Below are positions 18,854-28,422 of a DNA stretch of 64,000 bases, piece after piece (position 1 is the stretch's first letter; every line of letters begins with the position of its first letter). Below the pieces are notes generated by a model that was given only the letters and a program-made list of their open reading frames with translations, was not told where the DNA came from and searched no databases. The stretch lies in contig NZ_CP107785.1 in assembly GCF_036345915.1 (NCBI RefSeq), positions 7,254,001 to 7,318,000 of the forward strand, given 5' to 3'. Position numbers and translations under genes: made by a program. The DNA comes from Nocardia sp. NBC_00565 (GTDB taxonomy: Bacteria; Actinomycetota; Actinomycetes; Mycobacteriales; Mycobacteriaceae).

Positions 18854-19015
18854 ACGCCAGAGCGTATAGAGGTCGGGGTTCATCCGTACCCGCGGCATGT
18901 CAGCGGCGGTGTCCACAGCGTCTCGCCGCACTGTCTGGGACGGAATGTCCGCGAAAATGAACCAGTAACCATATCCCCGGGGCGCGATCTCAGCACGGGT
19001 TATAGGCTCGCGATC

Positions 19016-20053
19016 GTGGGAGTACCAACAGCAGTGCCCATTTCGGCGGAGCCGGGGCTGGAAACGGGGTGGCCGGAGCGCGCGGATAAGGCCCGCTTGC
19101 ACTATGTTTCCGGCAAAGGGGGAACCGGCAAGTCGACGGTCGCCGCGGCGCTCGCGCTCGCGCTGGCCGCGGGTGGACGGCGGGTGCTGTTGGTGGAGGT
19201 GGAGAGCAGACAGTCCATTGCCCAACTGTTCGATCTGCCGCCATTGCCACCCACCGAGACCAGGATCGCCACCGCGGATGGCGGCGGTGAAGTGGTCGCG
19301 TTGGCACTCGATATCGAGCATGCCTTCCTCGAATACCTCGACATGTTCTACAACCTCGGCTTCGCCGGGCGGGCGATGCGCCGGGTCGGGGCGGTCGAAT
19401 TCGTCACCACGATCGCACCTGGTCTGCGCGACGTCATCCTGACCGGCAAGATCAAGGAATGCGCGGTCCGGGTGGACAAGCAGGGCAAACCCGCCTTCGA
19501 CGAGATCGTTGTCGACGCACCGCCGACCGGACGGATCGCCAGCTTCCTCGATGTCACCCAGGCGATGGTCGAGGTAGCCAAGGGTGGGCCGATCGCCGCG
19601 CAGGCCGAGGGCGTCTCGCGGCTGCTGCACTCCGACCAGACCATGATCCATCTGGTCACGCTGCTGGAGGCACTGCCGGTGCAGGAGACCGCCGACGCGG
19701 TCGCCGAACTCACCGCCAACGACTTGCGGATCGGCACCGTAATCGTGAACCGGGCGACCAAGAGCCAATTGCCCGCCGAGGTGCGCAGTAAGGCCGCGCG
19801 CGGCGATATCGACCGCGACACCCTTCGCGCCGGACTCACCGAGGCCGGAATCTCGTTGTCGGACCAGGACTTCCAGGGGCTGATCACCGAAACCGTCGAG
19901 CACTCGGCCACTTTGCAGGCACAGGACGACAGCGCCACCGAACTCGCGAAAGTGGATGTGGCGCGGATGTATCTGCCCGCCCTCGCCGACGGTATGGATC
20001 TCGGCGGGCTCTACGAACTGGCGGAACATCTAAGTAAGCAGGGGGTTCGATGA
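19016..20053 (+). CDS. ArsA/GET3-family ATPase, first subunit (Rv3679-like, BagA)
   Basis: The protein is 345 residues. The deviant Walker A is [17 protein letters not shown], followed by the switch and effector regions [18 protein letters not shown] and [16 protein letters not shown]. It is close to Rv3679 over the whole length. In mycobacteria the Rv3679-Rv3680 pair forms the heteromeric ATPase BagAB, related to eukaryotic Get3 and ArsA but not an arsenite pump. GTG at 19016 chosen; a GTG 18 bp downstream is possible. It overlaps the partner gene (ATGA), fitting a 1:1 complex. Confidence 0.92.
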   Translation: MGVPTAVPISAEPGLETGWPERADKARLHYVSGKGGTGKSTVAAALALALAAGGRRVLLVEVESRQSIAQLFDLPPLPPTETRIATADGGGEVVALALDIEHAFLEYLDMFYNLGFAGRAMRRVGAVEFVTTIAPGLRDVILTGKIKECAVRVDKQGKPAFDEIVVDAPPTGRIASFLDVTQAMVEVAKGGPIAAQAEGVSRLLHSDQTMIHLVTLLEALPVQETADAVAELTANDLRIGTVIVNRATKSQLPAEVRSKAARGDIDRDTLRAGLTEAGISLSDQDFQGLITETVEHSATLQAQDDSATELAKVDVARMYLPALADGMDLGGLYELAEHLSKQGVR

Positions 20054-21189
20054 CCGCTCCGAATGTGGCCGCGCCACTGGATATTTCGAGGATCATCGAG
20101 GATCGCACGGCGCGTGTCGTGGTCTGCTGCGGCGCCGGTGGCGTCGGCAAGACGACCACCGCGGCGGCCATCGCATTGCGCGCGGCCGAGCGGGGTCGCA
20201 AGGTCGTGGTGCTCACCATCGATCCGGCGCGCCGGCTGGCTCAGTCACTCGGTGTCGCCGATCTGGACAACGCGCCGCAGCGGGTGGCGCTCGGTCCGGA
20301 GGCCAAGGGTGAACTGCACGCGATGATGCTCAATATGCGCCGCACGTTCGACGATATGGTGCTCGAGCACACCAGTGCGGACAAGGCGGAGCAGATTTTC
20401 GCCAACCCCTTCTATCAGACCGTCGCCTCGTCCTTCGGCGGCACCCAGGAATACATGGCGATGGAGAAGCTCGGCCAGTTGGCCGGGCGCAAGGAGTGGG
20501 ACCTCATCGTGGTCGACACTCCCCCGTCGCGCAACGCGCTGGACTTCCTCGACGCGCCCAAGCGTCTCGGAAACTTCTTGAACGGTAGGATGATCCGGGT
20601 CATCATGGCCCCCGGCCGCGGCGTCACCCGGCTGGTGACCGGTGCGATGAGCCTGGCGGTGCGCGGTGTGTCGACCATCGTCGGCGGTCAGATGCTCAAG
20701 GATGCGTCGAACTTCCTGCAGTCACTGGACTCGCTGTTCGGCGGTTTCCAGGATCGAGCGGACCGGACCTACGCGATGCTCGCCAAGCCGGGCACGCACT
20801 TTCTGGTGATCGCGGCCGCCGAACCGGATGCCCTGCGCGAGGCCTCGTTCTTCGTCGACCGCCTCTCGACCGAACGGATGCCGCTGGCCGGACTGGTACT
20901 GAATCGGACGCATCCGGTGCTCAGCTCGCTGCCCGCCGATCACGCGCAGACCGCCGCAGATCAGCTGGCCGAATCCGATCCGCTGACCGCCTCGGTGCTG
21001 CGCATTCACGCCCAGCGAGTCGCCACCGCGAAGCGTGAACAGCATCTGCTGCACCGGTTCACCGGTGCGCATCCACGGGTGCCGATCACCTCGGTGACCG
21101 CGCTGCCCTTCGAGGTCTCCGATCTGGATGCGCTGCGGGCGGTCGGTGATCAACTCACCGATGCGCACGCGGTCGATGTGACCGCCTGA
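20050..21189 (+). CDS. ArsA/GET3-family ATPase, second subunit (Rv3680-like, BagB)
   Basis: The protein is 379 residues. The P-loop is [20 protein letters not shown] and the switch region is [17 protein letters not shown]. It is the longer partner of the preceding gene, with a central insertion ([20 protein letters not shown]) that could form membrane or client-binding helices. ATG overlaps the first gene's stop. The next gene downstream, whiB4, is convergent. In mycobacteria the pair has been linked to envelope and redox stress. Confidence 0.92.
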   Translation: MTAPNVAAPLDISRIIEDRTARVVVCCGAGGVGKTTTAAAIALRAAERGRKVVVLTIDPARRLAQSLGVADLDNAPQRVALGPEAKGELHAMMLNMRRTFDDMVLEHTSADKAEQIFANPFYQTVASSFGGTQEYMAMEKLGQLAGRKEWDLIVVDTPPSRNALDFLDAPKRLGNFLNGRMIRVIMAPGRGVTRLVTGAMSLAVRGVSTIVGGQMLKDASNFLQSLDSLFGGFQDRADRTYAMLAKPGTHFLVIAAAEPDALREASFFVDRLSTERMPLAGLVLNRTHPVLSSLPADHAQTAADQLAESDPLTASVLRIHAQRVATAKREQHLLHRFTGAHPRVPITSVTALPFEVSDLDALRAVGDQLTDAHAVDVTA

Positions 21190-21275
21190 TCGGTGGTCGC
21201 CCGAGCCGAAATCATCTGGGCCGAAATCGGCTGGGCCACCGTGTCATTCTGATATCGGATTGATATAGCCCCATT

Positions 21276-21313
21276 AACGGACTCGAGCCCGCAATCGCGG
21301 GCTCGTTTCCGTT
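21276..21313. terminator. Terminator between Rv3680-like gene and whiB4
   Basis: CGAGCCCGC (21284-21292) pairs with GCGGGCTCG (21297-21305) around a 4-nt loop and is followed by TTT. Outer AACGGA/TCCGTT extends the fold to 21276-21313. Convergent genes on both sides. Confidence 0.75.
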
Positions 21314-21322
21314 CTATCCGAG

Positions 21323-21646
21323 TCAGATGGCGACCTGATGCTGACGCTGGGCCTGGAAGAAGTCGGCCCACGAGGTCACCTCCGGGTGCTGCTTCAGCAG
21401 CGCGCGACGCTGCCGTTCGGTCATACCACCCCACACTCCGAACTCCACTCGATTATCGAGAGCATCGGCCCCACACTGCATCAGCACCGGGCAGTGCCTG
21501 CAGATCGTCGCCGCCTTGCGCTGCGCCGCGCCGCGGACGAACAGTTGATCAGGGTCTACTTCCTTGCATCGGGCCTGGGCTACCCAGGCGATCCTTGCTT
21601 CGGCCTGCTCTACGTCCAATCGAGCGATGGGGGTTGTCATGTGCAT
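21323..21646 (-). CDS. whiB4: WhiB-family iron-sulfur regulator WhiB4
   Basis: This 107-residue protein has the four cluster cysteines (ARCKE, ICRHCPVLMQC), the turn EFGVWGGMTERQRR and a basic C-terminus (LLKQHPEV) that contacts DNA. It matches WhiB4 (Rv3681c) closely across the domain. The ATG at 21646 follows AAGGGGC by 8 nt; an ATG two codons later is an alternative. In M. tuberculosis WhiB4 senses O2/NO and represses antioxidant genes. Its promoter faces ponA2 across the 34-bp repeat array. Confidence 0.94.
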   Translation of the reverse strand: MHMTTPIARLDVEQAEARIAWVAQARCKEVDPDQLFVRGAAQRKAATICRHCPVLMQCGADALDNRVEFGVWGGMTERQRRALLKQHPEVTSWADFFQAQRQHQVAI

Positions 21647-21975
21647 TTGGTGTGCCCCTTTGCAGTCCGAACACCGGGTCAACGGCGCTCCAGAATCGCG
21701 TGTCAGTGTCGCAGCAACCCAATCCCCGCTGCGAACTGCACCACATTCCACTTTGAGTGTTAGCTCTATCACACTGGGTTCTCAATCTAGGTAAAGGTAT
21801 GGCTTCTGCGCAAGACCGTTCCGAGACTTTTTGGTACGTCCGTCCCTGCAAACGTGATAGAGAACCGGGCGGTTGACTCGACATGCGGCTCGCCCTCCGA
21901 CGACACGCCGCATCAAGTCCCGCGACACGCCCATTCGGGCGCTCGAAGCGCAAGTTCTGGCGGCCGTAGCGGACT

Positions 21976-22332
21976 GCTCGCACATCGCTCGAAAGGGCTG
22001 CAGCGGCGCTTGCAGGTCACTCGAAAGGGCTGCAGCGGCTGCTTGCGGATCGCTCGACATGGTCATAGCGACTGCTTGCAGATCGCTCGCAAGGGTCGTC
22101 GCGACTGCTTGCAGGTCGCTCGAAATGAGCCGTAGCCACTGCTTGCAGGTCGCTCGAAAAGAGCCGTAGCCACTGCTTGCAGGTCGCTCGAAAAGAGCCG
22201 TAGCCACTGCTTGCAGGTCGCTCGAAAAGAGCCGTAGCCACTGCTTGCAGGTCGCTCGAAAAGAGCCGTAGCCACTGCTTGCAGGTCGCTCGAAAAGAGC
22301 CGTAGCGACTGCTTGCAGGTCGCTCGAAATGA
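21976..22332. repeat. 34-bp tandem repeat array between whiB4 and ponA2
   Basis: Eleven head-to-tail units begin at 21976, 22008, 22041, 22074, 22107, 22141, 22175, 22209, 22243, 22277 and 22311 (last one partial). The core reads GCTTGCAGGTCGCTCGAAAA. Four full copies, from 22141 to 22276, are virtually identical at exactly 34 bp; the first four units are 32-33 bp and diverged. The array occupies half of the 739-bp divergent whiB4-ponA2 region and ends about 53 bp before ponA2. There are no unique spacers, so it is not CRISPR. It is a likely variable-number repeat. Confidence 0.95.
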
Positions 22333-22372
22333 TCAGCACAAACACACCCGAGAGAGCCGAATCGGCACCCCG

Positions 22373-22386
22373 TAGTCTGGGGTCCG
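22373..22386 (+). promoter_or_regulatory. -10 element of a probable leaderless ponA2 promoter
   Basis: TAGTCT (22373-22378) is followed by 7 nt and then the GTG start at 22386, the spacing expected if transcription starts at or next to the start codon. No ribosome site precedes the GTG. Confidence 0.5.
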
Positions 22387-24758
22387 TGCCGATCACACAT
22401 ACGCTCGCGAGGCTGTGCGGCAGCTGCGCGCTGGCCGCCGTGCTAGTCGCCGGGTTGTTGTTCCCTCTCGCAGGCGGTTTCGGGTTCGTCTCCAACCGAG
22501 CCGCGGACGCCGTCGACAATGTGTCCGCGGAGTTGGTCGAGGGCACCGCCCCCGCCGTCTCGACCATGCTCGACGCGAATGGAACACCCTTCGCCTGGCT
22601 GTACGAGCAGCGCCGCTTCGAGGTATCAAGCGACCAGATTTCCAACGATATGAAGTTGGCGATCGTCTCCATCGAGGACCGGCGCTTCGCCTTACACGAG
22701 GGCGTGGACTGGCAGGGCACACTACGCGCGTTCCTCACCAATACGACCAGCGGTGAGGTCCAGCAGGGCGCGTCCACCCTCGATCAGCAGTATGTGAAGA
22801 ACTTCCAGCTGCTCGTTGTCGCCAAGACCGACGCCGAGCGCCGGGCCGCCATCGAGACCACCCCCGCGCGCAAGCTGCGCGAGATCCGGATGGCGCTCAC
22901 CCTGGACCGGGAGCTGACCAAGGACGAGATCCTCACCAGGTATCTGAACCTGGTCCCGTTCGGTAACTCCTCCTATGGCATCCAGGACGCGGCGCGGACA
23001 TATTTCGGTATCGACGCGGTCAACCTGAACCTGTCGCAGTCGGCGATGCTGGCGGGCATGGTGCAGTCCAGCTCGAAGCTGAATCCCTACACCAACCCCG
23101 AGGGCGTGCTGCAGCGGCGCAATACCGTGCTGGACACCATGATCCAGAACATTCCGAGCCGGGCCGAGGAGTTCCGCAAGGCCAAGTCCGAACCGCTCGG
23201 CGTGCTGCCCGAGCCCAACGGCCTGCCGCGCGGTTGTATCGCCGCCAACGATCGCGGCTTCTTCTGTGATTACGCGATGCAGTACCTGGCCAACGCGGGT
23301 ATCAGCCGCGAACAGCTCAACACCGGCGGCTACAAGATCAAGACCACCCTCGATCCGGCGGTGCAGGATTCGACGAAGCGTTCGGTCTCCGAGGCCGCGA
23401 ACCCGAACCTCGACGACATCGCGCAGGTGATGTCGGTGGTCGGGCCGGGCCAGGATTCGCATCCGGTACTCGCCATGGCGAGCAGCCGCACCTACGGCCT
23501 CAATCGGGAGGCCAACGAAACCGTGCAGCCGCAGCCGTATTCGATGGTCGGTGACGGCGCCGGCTCGATTTTCAAGCTCTTCACCACCGCCGCCGCCATG
23601 GAGAAGGGCATGGGCATCAACGCCCAGCTCGATGTGCCGGGCCGGTTCGAGGCCAAGGGCATGGGTAACGGTGGTGCGCGCGGCTGCCCGCCGGCCACCT
23701 ACTGCGTGCAGAACGCGGGCAACTACAAGTCGCCGATGTCGGTGACCGAGGCGCTGGCCACCTCGCCGAATACGGCGTTCGTGAAGCTGATCCAGGCCGT
23801 CGGCGTCACCCCGACCGTCGATATGGCGGTGCGCCTCGGCATGCGCTCCTACACCGAGGCGGGCACCTCGGGCCACGGTAACCAGAGCCTGGCCGACATG
23901 ATCAAGGAGCAGAACCTCGGCTCCTTCACCCTCGGCCCGGTCGCGATCAACCCGTTGGAGTTGTCGAATGTGGCCGCCACCTTGGGTTCCGGCGGCCGCT
24001 GGTGCCCGCCCTCGCCGATCAAGGAAGTGATCGACCGCTACGACCGGCCGGTGCCGCTGACCCAGCAGGCCTGCGAACAGGTCGTCGAGCCCGGACTGGC
24101 GAACACCCTGGCGAACGCGATGAGTAAGGACGACATCAGCGGTACCGCGGCCGGTGCGGCGCAGGCCTCCGGCTGGAACCTGCCGCTGTCGGCCAAGACA
24201 GGCACCACCGAGAGCCACCGCTCCTCGGCGTTCGTCGGCTTCACCAACTCGCTGGCGGCCGCGGCCTATGTCTACGGCGACAGCCCGACGCCCGGCGAGA
24301 TCTGCTCGTTCCCGCTGCGCAGCTGCGGTGACGGCAATCTCTTCGGTGGTAACGAGCCCGCCAGGACCTGGTTCAACGCGATCAAACCGGTGACCGGGAA
24401 CTTCCCACCGCCCGGGTTGCCGCCGTTGGACGATAAATACGTGCGCGGGTCGAACCAGGCCCAGGTCCCCGACGTCACCAACATGACTCAGGGGCAGGCG
24501 ACCGCCGCGCTGGTGGCTGCGGGCTTCCAGGTGTCACCGGTGAACGGGGCGGGTGCGCCGCCGAAGGGGACCGTCATGGGGACCGCACCGAACGGATCGG
24601 CGATTCCCGGGTCCGTGATCACCATCTATATCAGTGACGGAACCCAACGGGTGCCGACACCGGCGCCCGGACCCGCGCCGGCGCCCGGCATTCCACTTCC
24701 GAACATTCCCGGAATCCCCGGATTCCCGAGTATCCCGGGGTTCCCGGCCCCTCGATAG
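22386..24758 (+). CDS. ponA2: Bifunctional class A penicillin-binding protein PonA2
   Basis: The protein is 790 residues. A membrane anchor (CALAAVLVAGLLFPLAGGF) is followed by a GT51 transglycosylase with the catalytic Glu in IVSIEDRRF and a second in STLDQQYVKN, then a transpeptidase with SxxK (GSIFK), SPN and KTGTTE. A PASTA domain (VPDVTNMTQGQATAALVAAG) and a Pro-rich tail follow. It polymerizes and crosslinks peptidoglycan. GTG at 22386 starts at the anchor as in Rv3682; the ATG at 22329 lies in the repeat array. PonA2 supports survival in stasis and acid stress in mycobacteria. Confidence 0.95.
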   Translation: MPITHTLARLCGSCALAAVLVAGLLFPLAGGFGFVSNRAADAVDNVSAELVEGTAPAVSTMLDANGTPFAWLYEQRRFEVSSDQISNDMKLAIVSIEDRRFALHEGVDWQGTLRAFLTNTTSGEVQQGASTLDQQYVKNFQLLVVAKTDAERRAAIETTPARKLREIRMALTLDRELTKDEILTRYLNLVPFGNSSYGIQDAARTYFGIDAVNLNLSQSAMLAGMVQSSSKLNPYTNPEGVLQRRNTVLDTMIQNIPSRAEEFRKAKSEPLGVLPEPNGLPRGCIAANDRGFFCDYAMQYLANAGISREQLNTGGYKIKTTLDPAVQDSTKRSVSEAANPNLDDIAQVMSVVGPGQDSHPVLAMASSRTYGLNREANETVQPQPYSMVGDGAGSIFKLFTTAAAMEKGMGINAQLDVPGRFEAKGMGNGGARGCPPATYCVQNAGNYKSPMSVTEALATSPNTAFVKLIQAVGVTPTVDMAVRLGMRSYTEAGTSGHGNQSLADMIKEQNLGSFTLGPVAINPLELSNVAATLGSGGRWCPPSPIKEVIDRYDRPVPLTQQACEQVVEPGLANTLANAMSKDDISGTAAGAAQASGWNLPLSAKTGTTESHRSSAFVGFTNSLAAAAYVYGDSPTPGEICSFPLRSCGDGNLFGGNEPARTWFNAIKPVTGNFPPPGLPPLDDKYVRGSNQAQVPDVTNMTQGQATAALVAAGFQVSPVNGAGAPPKGTVMGTAPNGSAIPGSVITIYISDGTQRVPTPAPGPAPAPGIPLPNIPGIPGFPSIPGFPAPR

Positions 24759-24770
24759 CTCGACACAATA

Positions 24771-24811
24771 CGAAACCGCCGACCCGGAGGTGATCCGAGT
24801 CGGCGGTTTCG
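24771..24811. terminator. Bidirectional terminator after ponA2
   Basis: CGAAACCGCCGAC (24771-24783) pairs with GTCGGCGGTTTCG (24799-24811), a 13-bp stem between two convergent genes. Confidence 0.85.
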
Positions 24812-24831
24812 TTTGTTCCGGGATGAGATCG

Positions 24832-25296
24832 CTACAGGCGCGCCTTCACCGCGGCCGAGATGCGGGAACCGTCGGCCTTTCCCGCGGCGATCGCGGTGGC
24901 GGCCTTCATGACCTGGCCCATCTGCCGCATGCCCGGCCGCTCGCCGAGATCCTGGGCGACCTGCGCGATCGCGGTGTCCGCGACGTCGGCGACCTCGGCG
25001 TCGGTGAGCTGGGTCGGCAGGTACTCGTCGATGATGCGGGCCTCGGCGTGCTCGTTGGCGGCCAGCTCGCCGCGCCCGGCCTGGGTGTAGACCTCGGCAG
25101 ACTCGCTGCGCTTCTTCGCCTCCTTCTGCAGGACGGCAATGACCTCGGCGTCGGAGAGTTCCTTGGCCTGCGCACCCGCGACCTCGGCGGTCTGGATGGC
25201 GGCCAGCAGCATCCGGAGCGTGGCCAGGCGCAGCTTGTCCTTGGCTTTCATCGCGGCGGTCATATCCGCCCGCAGCTGCGATTTGAGTTCCGACAT
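24832..25296 (-). CDS. GatB/YqeY domain protein (Rv3688c-like)
   Basis: The protein is 154 residues, the length of Rv3688c. It starts MSELKSQLRADMTAAMKAKD and ends with GMRQMGQVMKAATAIAAGKA, the tail-domain fold shared with GatB that binds tRNA. Standalone YqeY proteins may interact with tRNA or aminoacyl-tRNA pathways, without proven function. The ATG at 25296 was chosen over 25305 on family length. It faces the metallophosphoesterase gene divergently. Confidence 0.88.
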   Translation of the reverse strand: MSELKSQLRADMTAAMKAKDKLRLATLRMLLAAIQTAEVAGAQAKELSDAEVIAVLQKEAKKRSESAEVYTQAGRGELAANEHAEARIIDEYLPTQLTDAEVADVADTAIAQVAQDLGERPGMRQMGQVMKAATAIAAGKADGSRISAAVKARL

Positions 25297-25449
25297 GTGC
25301 CACACGGTAGCCGCTTCCCTGTTTCGGGCCCACTACATTTGCCTCGCTGTCCGAATTCGACGGGGCAACACCGCCGACGATTGCCGGCGGGCGGGAAAGA
25401 ACCTGCCGCTTGTGCGGAAACACACTCGGCGTTCCTAACCGGGGTCACC

Positions 25450-25462
25450 TATGCTGGGCAAA
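25450..25462 (+). promoter_or_regulatory. -10 element of a probable leaderless metallophosphoesterase promoter
   Basis: TATGCT (25450-25455) is followed by 6 nt and the ATG at 25462. No ribosome site is seen. Confidence 0.5.
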
Positions 25463-26424
25463 TGCCCGTAATCTCGACCTCCGCTATCCGACGAACCGCG
25501 TTGGGAGCCGCCGGGGCCGCGGTGGCCGGTATCGGCTACGCCTCGCTGATCGAACGAAACGCCTTCGTCCTGCGCGAGGCCACGATGCCCGTGTTACAGC
25601 CGGGCTCGTCGTCGCTACGGGTGCTGCACATCAGCGATCTGCACATGATGCCCGGTCAGAAGCTCAAGCAGCAGTGGCTGCGGGAGCTGGACCGGCTGGA
25701 GCCGGATCTGGTGATCAATACCGGTGACAACCTGTCGCACCAGAAGTCGGTGCCCGCGGTGGTCCAGGCCCTCGGCGGATTGCTTTCCCGCCCGGGCCTT
25801 TTCGTTTTCGGCAGCAATGACTACTTCGCGCCGGTGCCGAAGAACCCGGCGAAGTACTTCAAGAAGGATCACCGCCGGGTATACGGCGCGCCGCTGCCGT
25901 GGAAGGACCTGCGCGCGGCCTTCACCGAGCGCGGCTGGCTCGATCTGACCCACGTCCGCCGCGACGTCGAGGTCTCGGGCATTCGGATCGCGAGCGCGGG
26001 CGTCGACGATTCGCACCTGCAGCGCGACCGCTACGACACCATCGCCGGCGCGCCGAACCCGCTCGCCGATCTGCGCATCGGCCTGACCCACTCGCCCGAA
26101 CCACGGGTCCTGGATCGTTTCGCCGAGGACGGCTACGACCTGGTCATGGCCGGACATACGCACGGCGGACAGCTGTGCCTGCCCGGATACGGTGCGCTGG
26201 TCACCAACTGCGGTATCGACCGCTCCCGGGTGAAGGGCTCCTCGAAGTGGGGCGCACACACCCAACTGCACGTCTCCGCCGGACTCGGCACCTCACCGTG
26301 GGCGCCCTACCGGTTCTGCTGCCGCCCGGAGGCGACGCTGCTGAGCCTGGTCGCCGCGCCGCCCAAGCGCCCCAATGCCGATAGCGGCCATGGCGTTTCA
26401 CCCTCGGAAGCCATCGCACGCTGA
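25462..26424 (+). CDS. Calcineurin-like metallophosphoesterase (Rv3683-like)
   Basis: The protein is 320 residues. Dimetal motifs appear in order: HISDLHMMPG, NTGDNLSH, FGSND (in place of GNHD), and AGHTHGGQLCLPG. The N-terminus has a short hydrophobic segment (RRTALGAAGAAVAGIGYASL) that could anchor it in the membrane. Relatives hydrolyse phosphoesters such as UDP-sugar lipids or act on the envelope; the substrate is unknown. It lies just after ponA2 in the conserved block. Confidence 0.9.
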   Translation: MPVISTSAIRRTALGAAGAAVAGIGYASLIERNAFVLREATMPVLQPGSSSLRVLHISDLHMMPGQKLKQQWLRELDRLEPDLVINTGDNLSHQKSVPAVVQALGGLLSRPGLFVFGSNDYFAPVPKNPAKYFKKDHRRVYGAPLPWKDLRAAFTERGWLDLTHVRRDVEVSGIRIASAGVDDSHLQRDRYDTIAGAPNPLADLRIGLTHSPEPRVLDRFAEDGYDLVMAGHTHGGQLCLPGYGALVTNCGIDRSRVKGSSKWGAHTQLHVSAGLGTSPWAPYRFCCRPEATLLSLVAAPPKRPNADSGHGVSPSEAIAR

Positions 26425-26472
26425 GTTCGGCTAAGGTCCCTTGCCGAGACTGATGTCAGGCAGGGGATAAGC

Positions 26473-27774
26473 GTGAATGATTTCGACGACCGGCCCGAAC
26501 CAACTCGATCCGGTGCGCCGTCTCAGCAACAGCCTTACGGCGCAGGGCAATTCGGTCCTGCGCTGGGACCGTCCGAATTCGGGCAGTCCGATCCCACCGA
26601 TCATGCGCAGAGCCCCAGCGCTCAGGCACAGAACACCTTCGGCGCACCGGTGGATCTCGACTCCGCCGCAAGCCCGCCGTTCGGCGGCGCGCCGGAACCC
26701 ACGCTGCAATGGCAACCCGGGGTCATCGGATCGACCCGAACATCAAGCGCACCAGGACAACTCGATCCCACCACGGCGTGGGCACCTCGATCGGCCGGGT
26801 CCGCACAACACGAGCCATCCGCGCAGTGGGCACCGGCCGCGTCCGCGCCCTACCAACCCAGTGTGCAATGGGAGCCGGTTCCGCGGCGGCGAACCAGGCA
26901 ATTCCAGTCGGGCGCAACGACACCCGAACAGGCGGGTGCGCCGCCCGCGGACGGCGGGCTGAGCGCACTCTACGGCGGCCAACGCTCACCGGGCTTTCCG
27001 ACCGGCTCGAACGGCCGCCCCGGCCGCGGTCGGGGTGCGGCGTGGGTGGCGGCAGCGGTGGCCGCGCTGGTGGTCGCCGGCGGGGCGACAGCGGCGATCG
27101 TGGCGGCCGACCGCGGGTCGGACGAGACCACCGCGCAGGACACCCCACCGTCCATGGTGAGCGCGTTGACGACCACCGGTGGCTCGCACACCGCGCCGCC
27201 GACTACTACGCCCGAGCCGACCCAGGCCAATAACGAAACCCCGGTCGTGCCCGGGTACAAAGTGGTCGTGGCATCGGATCTAGGGGCCGCCTACGACGTC
27301 CCGGCCGACTGGACCGTTGCCCCCGACGGCAAGGTCGGCGGTTTCGGTGCGCCGCCGAACGCCGTCACCGGCAAGGGACTAGCCACCGATGGCAAGAGCT
27401 ACTGCCCCGGCTCGACCCGCACCGTGGCCTTCCTGACCGGCTCCAAGGACAACGATTCGGCGATAGCCGCAACCGAACTCGGCACCAGGACCGCCGAGGC
27501 CGCGTACACGAACTCACCGGGCGGCATGCCGAGCCCGGCACAGCCGCTCAATTCGCTCGACGGCGCCCAGCAGGGGATGTTCGTGGAGACCAAGGGCATC
27601 GCCACCAAGGTCAACCCCGGCTGCGCCACGAACTACTCGGTCTATACCTTCGCCACCCCCACCGATAACGGCAGTTTCGTCATGGTGATCGCCGCCGACA
27701 CCGGCGTCCCCAACGCCGTCGACGCGGATACCGCGAAGCGGATCTTCACCAGCATTCGGCCCCACAAAGAGTAA
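26473..27774 (+). CDS. Single-pass membrane protein with Pro/Gln-rich cytoplasmic half
   Basis: The protein is 433 residues. Residues 1-185 are low-complexity (Pro, Gln, Ser, Ala) with recurring QW-containing motifs (TLQWQPG, SAQWAPA, SVQWEPV). A helix near 190-210 (AAWVAAAVAALVVAGGATAAI) crosses the membrane, then a Thr-rich linker and a globular outer domain of about 170 residues begin with VVPGYKVVVASDLGAAYDVP. The outer domain has two cysteines (SYCPGST, NPGCATN), probably disulfide-bonded. This architecture is common in Nocardia and Rhodococcus (DUF8017-like). Function unknown. GTG start at 26473. Confidence 0.82.
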   Translation: MNDFDDRPEPTRSGAPSQQQPYGAGQFGPALGPSEFGQSDPTDHAQSPSAQAQNTFGAPVDLDSAASPPFGGAPEPTLQWQPGVIGSTRTSSAPGQLDPTTAWAPRSAGSAQHEPSAQWAPAASAPYQPSVQWEPVPRRRTRQFQSGATTPEQAGAPPADGGLSALYGGQRSPGFPTGSNGRPGRGRGAAWVAAAVAALVVAGGATAAIVAADRGSDETTAQDTPPSMVSALTTTGGSHTAPPTTTPEPTQANNETPVVPGYKVVVASDLGAAYDVPADWTVAPDGKVGGFGAPPNAVTGKGLATDGKSYCPGSTRTVAFLTGSKDNDSAIAATELGTRTAEAAYTNSPGGMPSPAQPLNSLDGAQQGMFVETKGIATKVNPGCATNYSVYTFATPTDNGSFVMVIAADTGVPNAVDADTAKRIFTSIRPHKE

Positions 27775-27831
27775 TTGACCTGCCGGTTTAACGTCTGGAC
27801 CCGAGCTGTTGTAAGCTACTCCAGGTTCGAT

Positions 27832-28092
<261 letters not shown>

Positions 28093-28422
28093 CGTTACCT
28101 CCCGAGACTTCTCGTAGGTGCACCCGGCGCCGGGGGCGGTCGCCACCGACCGGCGGCACTCGACGGGCGGTGTGCCTGGAATACGGGCATCAACCCGGCG
28201 CCGGGGCTGGTTCAAGCCTGCTGTGGCGATATGTCCGGCGATAGCACGGCGGCGTTGCCAGGTGTTGCTGTCTGCTCCTCAACACTGTGCACCCGAGGTG
28301 AGAACATTCCGAAGGAGGCGCGCCGGGAAAAACCCGACACGTCCAGCGCGGTGAGCAGACTCTTACCGCTTGCTAACTTGTGGTCATCTCGATGAAACGC
28401 GAGGTCCATAGCGTATACACGC

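Noticed and set aside
21976-22332. CRISPR array
   Set aside because: Units are contiguous with no unique spacers, and no cas genes are nearby.
21782-22777. 331-residue leftward frame with apparent protein repeats (QAVATALFERPASS)
   Set aside because: Produced by the 34-bp DNA repeat read through successive phases and by antisense of ponA2; no start signal.
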